From: Mactra quadrangularis
Lineage: Eukaryota > Mollusca > Bivalvia > Venerida > Mactridae
Assembly: GCA_025267735.1 (NCBI GenBank)
Contig: CM046293.1
Coordinates: 6,844,560-6,908,559, forward strand
Length of the DNA stretch: 64,000 bases
Direction: 5' to 3'
How positions within the stretch are numbered: position 1 is the stretch's first letter; each line of letters starts with the position of its first letter. The notes under the pieces are model-generated. The model was not told the DNA's origin. It was given only the letters and a program-made list of their open reading frames with translations, and made no database searches. Made by a program: the position numbers and the translations under genes. This document shows, in pieces, positions 35,481 through 47,179 of this stretch.

Positions 35481-38400
35481 AATGAGATATTGAATTGAAA
35501 GTTGACACCTTAAAGCGTTGTTAAGCATGTTTCTCTAGAAATATGTTTTTTGTGAAATAGAATTTGTCTCGCTGTCATTCTAATGAGTTTTTATGACAAA
35601 TGACTTGTAGTATTGTGCTGCTTTCGCATTGTCATTGATGAAATATTGTGATGATCTTGGCGAAACTTGTAATCTATTTATCTGCCTTTCGGTGCTATAC
35701 GATTAATGAAACAAGTTAAAAAATTTGTTGTGCTATGTGAAAGTGTGTGATATGTTTCTTGCATCATATTGCAATTATATTTTCTGCTGGTGCAAAGAAG
35801 AAATAATGAAAGCGTTTATTAATGTTAGTTTCAATTTCTCACCATAACTTCCCACGAGCCAGTCGAGTTTGCATGATTAATTGTTAAGCAATAAATCTAA
35901 TTGTGCTTGTAATTATTGTTCTGTTGTTTATTATTACATGTTTGGTTTTACATAATTTGATTATTATTAAAGTACAGTTCAATTATCAAGTTTTTCTTCT
36001 TAAATCCTTCCTTTCATTATTTTCGTAACTGCAGCAGTAGATTTTCGTCATAAACTTAATTAAGATTTTGAAAACTAATTTTCTCAAAATATTTGTATCT
36101 AATTTATTAACACTTTACTATCTTTAAGGTGTATTGGTTTAAATCATCAGTACATTTTTGATGCACATCTCAACCTGCTTTCTTAATTAACTCACAGTTA
36201 GTCATAGTCAGATGGGAATGTTTGTTAGTGCAATATAAGTGCTAGAAGTATTTGATGGACTAGCTGATATCTAAACCAGTGACCACCCTATTTGTTTAAA
36301 AGAAATTTGTATGTATAACAATCAACACAATACTTGTAGTTATTTTGTATCAGACCTTCTGTATTAAGAGGAGAATAGTATTCTTCTGCAAAAGCGAGTA
36401 TACTTTAAAGATCGTTCAACTAGGTTTTGCTTCACACATGTCCTTGTTCTGGTTGCTTAAAACAACTGAGTCATTAGGAGTTTATAGTATTTCTAAATCT
36501 GTACTATAACTGTAACATTTTCTTTTTATGTTGATGAATGTTAATGGTTTATAATGTAATCAAGATTTGTGCTGTGATATTTATCAAGTTTAAATCTTTA
36601 TATTTTTTGCGTTAAAAGATTATGCTATGTTATAAACCCAATGATCAAAGAAAGATTTTTATTAACCCCCTCCGATTCGAAAATGAGAAATGTACGCTGT
36701 ATGGATGAGATACTAGCGATTGAATCAATGAGCGATGAAACTTTCTAGGACTGAATGCTGATATTTAATGATTGAGAATTTAATGCACACCAGTAACTTT
36801 TAGGAATAAACTAAGCTGCTCTTGATATTGTTCGAAATATCCATAGGTTGTACATTTTTAATTGTAAACCAATGTAGACGTATGTTTTATAGAAAATATC
36901 ATTTATAGTAGATAACTATCATTGAATATACATTGTATTAAGTTTAAAATTATAGAACAGAATTTCTTTTTTAAAATTTCTCTAACGTGCATGGTTTGAA
37001 ATCATTGTTCTTTAATCAGTGTTAACTCTGGTGGTATTGATTTGTAAATTATTTGCAATTCCCAAAACCTCCAGAAAACTTCTTTAAATGTTGAAGTACC
37101 AATTTAAATTTACAAAAGTATTGCAAGTTTGACTGGCGAAATGTTAAAACAGAAAGGATGCATTGACTAAGAACTGGAGTACTGTTAGGATCTTTATTTG
37201 TCTATTGGTTTTATCAATAGTGTCAGGTAAAATAATGCCACATTGAGAAAAGAAAAGTAATTAGATTTTGTACTGAAATAACGACAGAACGTTATTGATG
37301 TGGAATAAAGAGTATAAATTGTGTGATTTAAATAGAGTTAATTAAAGGAGTCACCTTGTCAGGACACTTGTTAAATGTGTAAATTATCATTACTTGTGAA
37401 ATTTAGCCGTTTAACTTTCTAGCTGTTACTGTCACATAGTACGGTTTATGTAGAGGGTGTGGGATTGAGATAAATTGAAGTAAATTGTAAAGATATATGT
37501 AAAATTTAGAGTTTAATTTTTGTTTATATGGATTATGGAAATTTAATATGGATATTTTGTGTTAATTAATTTTGGATATATGTTTGAAAAAAATTTGCTT
37601 ACGTGAAGATAAGTGATTTAACTAAAAATTTGTTGTATATTGTTGATGCAGTGATAAACTGCATCCAGAAAAACTGGTGAGTTAAGTTTCCTTTTCTTTG
37701 ACATAATTTTACTAAATGTAATTAATTTAGGAAAAATTATTATATTTGTATTAGTGTTAGACATTATTGCTATAGTTTATAATTGACATATTAAATGTAA
37801 TAATTAAGATTACAGAATTATGTTTCTCAAAGTTAACCATTTGGGATTTGTTTTCTACAAATGAATATTTGTTATGAAACAAAATAATTGATATGTGTTA
37901 TGAAAGTCTCTGCTTTAAATTGGCTAATCTATGTTTGTACTTAAGACTTTAGATAAATTGATGAAGTTCATTTCATTTGTTTTCATTAAATGCTGTAAGA
38001 ACATTCTAAAACTAAAAAATGGAATTACCTACCGAAGATTCTCTTTTTTATTTCTATATGTGATAATGTTCGTATTTATACTTTTGATAGTGATAGCATG
38101 AACTATGAATGAATATTATCATTTTTGAAAAGGGGTATTAATCAATTTAATAATTGCTTTAGACAGTAAACATAATTATCAGGTTGAATTGTTTTAATAA
38201 TAATTTATTCTTTATTGATGTTTTCTTCCATCTCAAAACCAATCTTGAAAATAACGTTAAAAAGCAGAAAACAATACTTCAATGTCATATATTAATGATG
38301 ATCTGACTAAGTGTTACACTCATTCTTTGAATATTAGTAAAGTTTTATTTTATCAAGGGAAAATTGTTTGCGCTGTTTAAATGGAAAATTGTTATGTATT

Positions 38401-39490
38401 GTTTGAATGTAAGCCTTAGGGATGCAATGATAAAATATTAGTTTTATACGAAAGCTTTATCTGTAAATGTGGTTCCCAAAGTTCAATAAATAATTGATCA
38501 TTTAATTAAAGGTTTCTGATATTTCATAGATAATGTGACCTTTTCTAGAATATCATAGAACAAAGCATGTGAATAGAATGGAAGAGTTGATTTAATAAAG
38601 CCTACAGAATGGCTAGCCTGTGACGGGGCTTTTCATAAAACTACTGTTTTTGTATTAAGTGGAAAGTAAGATTTCTAGTGTTAGAAATTGTCTCCAAAAA
38701 CAATGTTTTACATTTGGAAGCAAGTTTGTTTTGTCTGGTTGCTGTGTTCTTGTATGCCTTTTTTCTCTTATTAATCTCTGATCAATTATTGCCATATCTC
38801 TTAAAGAGTTGTCTCATTTGTCTTGTCTGGTAAGATATTTCTGTTGATAAATTTGCTCATATATATGCTATATAGAAAGTTTGTTTATGTCTAGCATTCA
38901 ATACAGAACTTTGATACAGAGAATTTGAACTATGATACCCTTTTCTGGTGGGTTTTTTTTGGTGTTGTATGGTTTGTTATTTAAGAGCTTTATCATTGAC
39001 AAAAAATATATTCTCTGTTTAACTCCCAATGGGCGCTACATATTCTAAAGTTTAAGGAGTGGGGATCATTTTGAAGAGAACTAGAAATTGGTGAAATTAC
39101 AACATGAAGTATTGAAGTCATAGTATTTTTTTACGAAAATGTATGGGCGTTTATTAGGGGGAGGAGCATTTTATAGAGAATATGTGGTATGCTGATAATC
39201 CTATTGCCATGCAGCATGCACCATACATTAATATGTGAAGACTATAAAATTAGGATGCCATGTTATCTAATCTGTCTTGTCTAGTACAAACATTGTTGTT
39301 GATTAATTTACCCTCTTGTGTAAATAACAGACAGTATTATATGCTAGTGAAGTGTAATGTTATAAAGAATATGAAATAGTCCTTTCAATGACCCTGAAGT
39401 CTAATAATTGTCTGGTACAAATAATGTTAAAAGTAAATCTATGATGTTTACTTTGACTCAGCATCATGTCTCTCCTTTTTGGAATTTTGT
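35481..39490 (+). repeat. Triplicated segment, copy C
   Basis: It carries AAAGTTGACACC (35497), GTTAAGCATGTTTCTCTAGA (35519), GCTATGTTATAAACCCAATG (36625), GGTGGTATTGATTTGTAAAT (37031), the exon-like element (37645-37683), AATAAATAATTGATCATTTA (38486) and the block 39257-39402. That block matches copy A (29511-29656) almost base for base, unlike the rest of the copy. A tail like that of copy B is displaced to 40930-41112 by about 1.3 kb of unshared sequence. Confidence 0.75.
37652..37676 (+). other. Exon-like element of copy C (25 nt)
   Basis: TTGTTGATGCAG is followed by TGATAAACTGCATCCAGAAA then AACTG and the donor GTGAGT. GATGCAG and CTGCATC pair around a 7-nt loop. The one-base length difference from copy B means the two cannot be interchangeable coding exons in one frame. 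Confidence 0.4.
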
Positions 39491-40929
39491 TAGGATATTT
39501 CAATCATTGTTTAAGAGTGAAGGACATTCTTTGAGAAGTTATTTTGGTTACTTTCTTCCACTTTGGTGAGATCTAAGTACAAACAAATTGAATTAAAAGA
39601 CAATAGTTATGCATTATTTAGAACTATTTCATGTATGTGGCTTTAATATTATGTTAGATATCGAGAACTGAACGAAACACTATTGAAGTGCCACTGTTTT
39701 GCCCTAAATCCACTATATTTATTAAAAGTTCTTAACTACATTTAAAAATAAAGGGACTTACAATAGTGTTTTGATCAGCCCTCGGTATCATAGTGTAGTT
39801 GAGGGACATGATAGTGGAACAGTCTTAATATTGAGCCTCTCTACTTCTCAAACTAAGTATTTGAGTCTTAGAATTTCCAAAACTTGCATGGTTTTGCAAA
39901 GACAAACATATTCTTTATAGCAGAACTTTAGATAAAATCGTAAGTTTTATAATACATGTTTTTGTTTAAAGATAAGTTTGGAGATTGTTTTGTATGTATG
40001 CATTAAAACTTATCTTACAAAGTATATACCATATTTTATAATGTAATCTATAATGCAAGATAAAGTATTTTATGTACACAGTGATCACAACTTTTATAGC
40101 TGTTTGCTGTAATTGAATTGTATCAGTTCAACAATTGATAAAAGTTTTAACTACATGTATATTGATTGATGTTGAACTGAACCATTATTCATTTTGATAT
40201 AATGAATAAATTTGATTACTAGGGCAGAAGTTTTTTCCCCGGAGAATGGTCCAATGCTTCTTTCCAGAAAATTGAACATTAAAAGGGTAAGGATACAAAA
40301 AGTATATTGCTTTCATGAGAGGTCATGCCTTTTGGGTTGATTAATGCTCCCAAACAAGCCTGTTGTGTATGTCAAAGTCAAACATTGCCATGTTTAATGT
40401 CATACATACACATGGTCATTCTGTGTCTCAGTCACTTCCTGTGTATCTGAATGCAGTCATAATTATGCAATTTTTACTTTTGGACTGCTTCTATTTCACT
40501 GGTTGCTATGTCATCTACATAGTCATTTTCCGTCAGTCGTTAAGACAATTTGCTTTGGAGACATGTATGTTTGAAACCTGTAAAATAAAGTTGCATTTTT
40601 TGGTGTGATAGGTTGAAATAATCAGAAGGAAATTGAATTTGATGTAAAATGCTAGATTCTTATTGAGACATTTGATTGACAATTTGGAAAAGCAAGGGTC
40701 AAGGAAAATTGATTCCTTAAGCTGACATGGTCCTCTATAATTATCCTTTACAGCAGACGGAACAGTGATTAATATATGTAGTTGGAACCATGAATAGTAT
40801 TATACATGTAAATTAAATGTTCAAACAGGATTAATTGATAATATTCAATCAATTTTGTAAAGTTAGAACCTTGACTTGTTGAGTAAATATTAGGCTACAG
40901 ATTGGTTGTAATCTATTTGATTAAGCTTC
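39491..40929. other. Extra sequence between copy C body and its tail
   Basis: This stretch has no counterpart in copy B. It contains the left arm of a 40-bp inverted repeat (39690-39729; right arm 41319-41359). The 81-codon frame at 40363-40608 is unsupported. No gene is seen. Confidence 0.35.
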
Positions 40930-41112
40930 ATCTGTCAACATTAAACTCAAACAGAATAAACCTTTGGTTTTCAAAAGTAAATCACTTGCAAATATGATGA
41001 TATTTCCTTTTTAGGTAAAATTTTGAACTTTAGCACAAAGTGCACTTGTTTTGTTGAGATAATGTAATATTTGCATTTTATTATGTACCTGTCATAAATA
41101 ATTACTGTCATT
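40930..41112 (+). repeat. Tail repeat shared with copy B, with empty LINE target site
   Basis: ACTCAAACAGAATAAAC, CACTTGCAAATATGATGATA, AGTGCACTTGTTTTGTTGAG and TTTATTATGTACCTGTCATA match 34200-34368. It ends in ATTACTGTCATT, the single-copy target of the LINE that interrupted the other copy. Confidence 0.85.
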
Positions 41113-41249
41113 AATAAATAACTTCACCTTTTTTATATCAATGGGTGGCATGTGGTTTTTTATTGTCAATAACATTTTGATAATACATGTACTAGTAACT
41201 AAGGTACATTTTGTACATGTTACAAATCATTCACATTTAAACTCACATA

Positions 41250-41896
41250 AGGGGCAGATCTAGCGGGGGGAAAAAAAGGTTTATTATATAAATATAATTC
41301 TGACTTATACCCTTTAGTAACTTTAAATAAATATAGTGGATTTAGGGCAAAACAGTGGTAACTCAATGTAAGAAAAGAGCAAGTTACGACTGTTTTGAAC
41401 TTAACCCACGATATAGTCTTAATACATATAAAAAATTGTTTTGATACAGTTCAACCTCATAATATTGCCTTCTGCTTATTAGATTTGGGCCAAACATTAG
41501 CACTTGCTTGATTGTTGTGGTGACCAAAATTAATAATGAATGACGAAGAATCATTCTGAATGTTAAAAAGGGATTAAAAATGCTGTGTTTTTTTCTTAAG
41601 GCTAGCACTATTTGACCATCAGAGGCATTGGTAAAAAGGTAGTACTTGACCCTGCTTTTTGAATGCTGATTGAATTGTACAAAAAGCAGATGAAAACCCA
41701 ACATAATTATCATCTACGGGTATTTATAATTATGAATTGATAAAAAGCTAATGTAAATGGAAGAGTATTAATGTTGGTGGCATTAGGGTCACAACTCCTT
41801 TGCAAAACGAAAGATAAGCTGAATGCTGTAGTCAAAATAATTCTATCTGTGGGAGGACTCTCCTTTCGACTTTTCATATTTCAGATCTAGCCCTGT
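41250..41896. repeat. Possible DNA transposon remnant with AGGGCTAGATCT-like ends
   Basis: AGGGGCAGATCTAGC at the left and TCAGATCTAGCCCTGT at the right are approximate inverses. The 109-codon minus-strand frame inside (41384-41713) resembles no protein I know and is probably chance. No target duplication is evident. Confidence 0.35.
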
Positions 41897-42397
41897 ATTA
41901 ATTATAGAAATAGACTAGTAAATTGTATATATTAGATAACTAATGTTTAATTTGAAGATTTGAATTAATAAAGTTTGTTTATTTTTCATTCATAATGGAT
42001 TTATATTCTGCTGTTAATACAAGATGTACAGTGTTTGCTTCTTACATAGAAGATGTATTGATGAATATAATTCTGGCTTCTAAACATGAATAGAAATTAT
42101 TATAAACTTTGACTGGCTTTCATACTTGTTATTATCATAGCAATAGTTAGTCTGGCTCTGTACAGATTATGTCACACCCTATCACCTCGTCTATTACTAT
42201 GCAAACAGGGGTGGAACCTAATTACTTAAATATTGTATTATAAATTATGGTGCTTAACACTGCATTTCAACATTATTTTAGTTATACTGCAGTAGTATGT
42301 CATTCTTCTCAAGTTTTTTGGTTAGTCTTAGATTGCTGGACCCTAGCTGGGTACTTAGAATTGTACCATTCCTAGTAACTGACAAATGCCCTTCTTG

Positions 42398-42780
42398 ATA
42401 CAGAGGTGTGAATATTTCATGACCAAACTCCACAGAAGTTAAGTCAGGTGTCCTACTAACTGAAGCCGCCCAGCTAGCTTAATTAGTAGCACGCAAGTCT
42501 ACTAAATGGAAGGATCGCCTATTCAATTCCCGGGTGGAGTATACTTTTGTGGAGGTTGGTCATGAAATTATTTCTACAGCCATTCTCCCTCCTACCAATG
42601 ATTCTTAATTATGTAGGGCAGTTGTCAGTCGTTCACGAAAGTATGTGCTTAGTTGTTGGTAACTTTCCAGGAGGAGTGAGTAGGTTGACTGACCGCTGTT
42701 ATATTACCTATACAATGTGATGCTATGGCGTTAAACCCTACAAAACAAACAAAACAAACCTACTGACTGTGAGAACACCA
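42398..42780 (-). repeat. Older SINE fragment (family 1, minus strand) split by a younger SINE
   Basis: ATTTCATGACCAAACTCCAC and TCCTACTAACTG match the head and body junction of a minus-strand family 1 SINE. The younger plus-strand SINE interrupts it at 42463. Confidence 0.55.
42463..42758 (+). mobile_element. tRNA-derived SINE, family 1, plus strand, nearly full length
   Basis: The head has GCTTAATTAGTAGCACGCAA and TTCAATTCCCGGG. The body has TCATGAAATTATTTCTACAG and TATGTAGGGCAGTTGTCAGT, then GGCGTTAAACCCTAC and (AAAC)n. Flanks CCTACTAACTG (42452-42462) and CCTACTGACTG (42759-42769) are an 11-bp target duplication with one change. Confidence 0.88.
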
Positions 42781-43309
42781 GTGTATCTTGGACTGGGTTG
42801 ACTTAAGGCTGTCACAAATTTCTTGATATAGTTTGATCTTGAAAAACTTTCTGGAGCCTTTTCCTCTGCTTTGTCTGTTTCAAGTTGAGCAGTTGCCAGT
42901 AACAGGAAAGTTTGCATGTGAAGTACAGTTTATAAGCTTAGGTCTAGATTGTATAATTACAGTTGTTAAACTTCTTTGTGGACAGTGAACATGTCTACTG
43001 CCCAGTCTGCAGTTTGTCTGAAAAATTGTCTGAACTAAGCTGAATTTGCTATGAATTGCTTGCTGAATTACCATAGAAACAGAACATATTATTAAGATTA
43101 TATAATTATTACATATTATATAAATCTTCTAACATAACTCAATGATAAAATTGCTGAAAAGTTGTTAAATGACACACAAAGGCCATTATAATCTATTACA
43201 AGTTATTTTGTCTAGTTAATTTTGTCTAGCTGTATTATCTAAATGGAGTCTATTTTTGAGTAATTTTATTACTTACTGGAGGCCAAGCTATATTCAAAAT
43301 GTTTTTATA
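42781..43309. other. Intergenic, no gene seen
   Basis: AT-rich sequence with nothing I can assign. Confidence 0.3.
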
Positions 43310-43311
43310 TA

Positions 43312-43659
43312 CAGTACCCACCAAAAGTTTGGAGACAAAAGAAATATACTACAGTTCTTGAATTTTGATGGTTATTTTTGTAGAATCACTATTTTCATTA
43401 TATTAAAGTATGTTTTGTTATAAAATGAAAACAATTTTCATGAATGCGACACTATAAGATTCAGCATCTGACATCATAAAGCCTCCAAAACCATGATTAT
43501 TGTAATAATTTTGCATAACAAAATTTTTATGCTATTTTTTGTTGTCTCTGTTATAATATTGATGATCACCAAAAAAATGATGCAAAGCTGCAAAGCATTT
43601 CAAAATTAACAGTTATCAAATGTTAGCTGAAAATGTCTCCAAACTTTTGGTGGGTGCTG
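43312..43659. mobile_element. Tc1/mariner-type MITE, CAGTACCCACCAAAAG termini
   Basis: The left end CAGTACCCACCAAAAGTTTG (continuing GAGAC) is inverted at the right with one change. TA flanks both ends at 43310-43311 and 43660-43661. Length is 348 bp. The interior is AT-rich and non-coding. Confidence 0.85.
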
Positions 43660-43661
43660 TA

Positions 43662-44607
43662 TGTTTCTCTTGATATGCATTGTAAAAAGATTATCTGATG
43701 TTACTTAACTTCACTTTATTATCTACTGTGGCTCATTATTAACACAGTAACAGTACATGGCTTGGTCAAAAGGAACATCTTTGCCTTTTTATGGCACATG
43801 GCATTTTCTGAATACTCATATTTTGTCACTTTTTGTATTACCTAGTTTCAACTTGGCCAAGGTGGTCTCAAGAATATTTGCAGCAAAAAAACCAAAATAG
43901 TCATCTGATTCCGATTCCTTGTTACCAAGGCAATACTGGGGTGGGGTAAAAACTGAAAATGGTCAAAATGCACTTATATGCTTTTTGTCAATTTTGTATT
44001 TGACAACTTTGTATTATCCCCAAATGAAGAAAAATTTGCTCTTTCTTCTCAGAAACTAAACATATGTCATCTAATCACAATATTGAACATTTTGCCTGCA
44101 CCTAGTGACACTATTATGTTGAATAACTCAATAACATCTTTGAAATTGACTTATGATTTGAGGGTGTATCTTACAACATAGTATTGTTTGTATGTAACAA
44201 TGCCATAGGCCTTTTTGTACAGTTACTTATTGTAATAAACTGATTGTTAGATTTCTCAACCATGGAGATCCTTGATACACCATGTGTTTATGTTGCTCTG
44301 ATTGCAGTTTAATGTTCTTTCTGATTTCAAGGCATGTTGTTGACACTTTAAATTATTCTGCATTCTACTCTTCATGTACACATGTATGTTTATTTGTCAT
44401 AAAATTGAGCTATGATAGAACAACAAGCATGATTCGGTGGGATTTTTTTTACTTCCTTTTCCAGTTTTTTATTTGATTCATTTAGTAGTAACCACTTTAT
44501 TCCAAAATAAACATCAAACCATTCATTTTAGCTTTAAACTAATCACTACTGATAAAATAAATAGTGTTACTTAAACTTTAAAGATAACTATACATGTCAC
44601 TAATATG
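43662..44607. other. Intergenic, no gene seen
   Basis: Two short open frames (43978-44181 and 44282-44476) have no splice or protein support. Confidence 0.3.
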
Positions 44608-44754
44608 CAGTCTACGAAATTAGTGAGTGTCTGGTTGCCCGGGACAACCAATTTCTAGTTCGGATAACCAAAAATTTCTACAAACAAGATAAAGTGCTAG
44701 CTGCTAAAATGACATGTTCGGGCAACCACTTTCATATCCTAGTTTCGTAGACTG
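44608..44754. mobile_element. MITE, CAGTCTACGAAATTA family, copy 2
   Basis: CAGTCTACGAAATTAGTG at the left is inverted as CTAGTTTCGTAGACTG at the right. AATATG lies just outside both ends (44602-44607, 44755-44760). Inside are GGTTGCCCGGGACAACCAAT and GGGCAACCACTTTCATATCC. Confidence 0.8.
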
Positions 44755-45375
44755 AATATGAATTAAAAAAACACTAAATGTTTGTCAATAAGTGGCGCTG
44801 AGCACCGATATGTACCTATTGTTACATAACTGTGTGCTGGTAATCATCGTATTATGTTTGTTTACCAAGTACAAAAGTTATTTCTGTACCTACACAATAC
44901 CTTCTAAACAAATATAAACGTTAGTGTTACCATGCTGATAGAAGTTTCTATTTTTGAACTGATTAAAACTGAAAGAATAAAAGAAACACTGATCACTAAT
45001 CTTGGTTTTCTCTTTTAAATTTCATTAGAAACAAGGTTTTATCGAAGTTTTATCGGAGAGGAGCGTGAGACTTTGCATTTTTCAAATTCTGAAGATTCGG
45101 GAAACCTTTCCGTTATCTGATTATTGTTTGAGAAATTACCGTTGTCATGGAATAAATAGAATGAGCACGATAATTTGGGTTCTGAAGATGAATTGTATCC
45201 AAGCACGCTTCTAATCTGTTATTAAATCAAGACTGTCTTCATAATGAATTGTTAAATTCTTTTATTGATTGGAGGCTAAACTTCTTACTATTATTTCTTT
45301 GTATCAGAGTCTGTTCAAAGTATTCCAGTCATTGCCTTAAATTTTCACTAGCAAAATGCCTTTAAAACTACTTAG

Positions 45376-45536
45376 TGTACGAAATTAGTGGGTGTCCAGT
45401 TGCCTGGGCAACCATATTTTCGTTAGGGCAACCAAACATTTCCATAGGGCAACAAAAAAATTACTTCAAGATACAGTGCTTGCTTCTGAAATGACCTGTT
45501 CGGACACCTTTTTTAATATCCTAATTGTGTACACTT
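45376..45536. mobile_element. MITE, CAGTCTACGAAATTA family, copy 3 (diverged)
   Basis: AGTGTACGAAATTAGTGGGT begins the copy and CCTAATTGTGTACACT ends it. Internal GTTGCCTGGGCAACC and GGGCAACCAAACATTTC, repeated as GGGCAACAAAA, relate it to copies 1 and 2. More GGCAACCA strings at 45600-45625 suggest a second fragment. Confidence 0.65.
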
Positions 45537-45629
45537 ACTATAAGTATGATTTCTTTGCAAAGTTTTTTTGCTGCACACAAAATTTCCTGTTGCCAAAACA
45601 AATGCTTGTTGTCCCTGGCAACCAACCAG

Positions 45630-46384
45630 ACAACTAGAAAATTTTAAAATCTGCTCAGAAATGCTTGTAGAATTTAAATAGAAAATATTATTTTATCAAT
45701 GTGCCAAATGTACTTATATTTTGTGAAGACTTGTCTTATACAATTGTTATACTCTTGTGATTTTAAATTACATGTAATCTATTTCATTGGTTAGAATTTG
45801 AAAATGTCTTTGATGCTAGACTTTAAATTGCTACATTTTCATTGGCACATGTTCCAGAATTTAATGTTTAACGCAAAGGCTTGTGGGAAATTTCTATGAT
45901 TGCAAATTCAGAGTATTTGCACTCGTAATAAGATTATGGGCTGGATTTGTCATCTGCTAGAAAAACTTAAGGACATTCGGAATTCTGGTTGCCATGGGAA
46001 TATGAATAAATAATAGCCATAAAAACTGGTGACAGAAAGGGCCTTTAGCAAATGTTACAATTATTTCTTTGGTAAAATTCAAGATGACATTACAGTAATA
46101 GCGGTAGCTAGAGAAATAAATGTATTGTTCCCGTTTTAAATCTGTGACAGCTAGCTAGACTTTGTGACCTATATCAAATTAATAAATGTTACATTTTAGA
46201 GGTGTTAACGTAATTCAAAGACTATATCTTTCATTGAATTCCTGATCATGCACAGATTTTAACCCAAGAATCATCAGACTACTAGCCATTCTATTTCAAT
46301 TCTGATTCATGGTCCCCATGTTTTATGTGCTAACAGGTTTGTTTTTTACTGGGTTTTGTCCTGTGTCAAAGCAATTTAGGTTAT
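45630..46384. other. Intergenic, no gene seen
   Basis: AT-rich sequence. A GGACATTCGGAATTC string at 45971 faintly recalls the CATTCGGAACTCC MITE. Confidence 0.3.
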
Positions 46385-46625
46385 TTCATTGTGGTCAGCG
46401 CTGCCAACCTATTTTTCCTGGACCCTTGTCTATAAAAAGTACTCACCTTCCCTTCCATAAGGCTGGTAACTTCTTCTTATTGTATACCTTAATAATGGTG
46501 GAATATTGATATTATTGTCAAATTTTCATGGAAGGGTATAACTGCCCTGGGTAAGAATTCAAGCCTGTACCCCCTTCGGGAACTAGATTGGCAATCACGA
46601 TGCACTACCAACCATGCTACAGACA
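46385..46625 (-). mobile_element. SINE, family 2, minus-strand copy
   Basis: CAGCGCTGCCAACCTATTTT, CCTGGACCCTTGTCTATAAA, AGTACTCACCTTCCCTTCCA and TGTCAAATTTTCATGGAAGG match, in inverse, the copy at 12945-13210. The tRNA-like head is at the right (46560-46625) and is diverged. Confidence 0.78.
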
Positions 46626-47179
46626 GGGTAATTTGATGATACTAAAAACCTGACATCAGGCTCTCTATTGTTTGAATGAATTCTCAAATATCTCCCTGGA
46701 TTGTAACAAAATGACTTCAATAGCAATAGTAAACTTGGGAATAAACAGGCATCTAAAACTGTTACCATAGCAACTAGTCAACATTAACTCTATTGATTGT
46801 CAATTAGGTGGGTTTTATGACTTTTTAATAAAAATAATGAGAAGAGAGGGGGAAAACTCAATGAAAACACTCTGAATTAATGAAAGCACACTGTGTTATT
46901 ACTCTACACAATGAGTTTTGATGTGAAACATTGTTTTAATTGCATTTATACAGTGTCATCCAAAAGCTCATTTGGACAAATGGAATTTTGGGATGGACTG
47001 ATCATGATGACAAATTACTTGTAATTGTACTATAATTTTATTTTATTGGTGTCACCTTGATTGAATCGTATGTTGATAAATCAATTCATTCTGATTTTAG
47101 AATATGCTCAGATGACTCTTTGGGTTTTTCCGTTTATAAATGTGAATGATTTTTTCCTAAAAACTAGCCCATTCAGCAA

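Noticed and set aside
28461..37676. Triplicated exon-like elements as mutually exclusive coding exons
   Set aside because: Lengths of 33, 24 and 25 nt are not compatible with a shared frame and B and C contain TGATAA, so a protein-coding cassette is unlikely.
40363..40608. 81-codon plus-strand frame
   Set aside because: Hydrophobic only because of base composition; no start context, splice pair or homology is evident.
41384..41713. 109-codon minus-strand frame
   Set aside because: No domain, no splice context, and it lies inside a likely transposon remnant.
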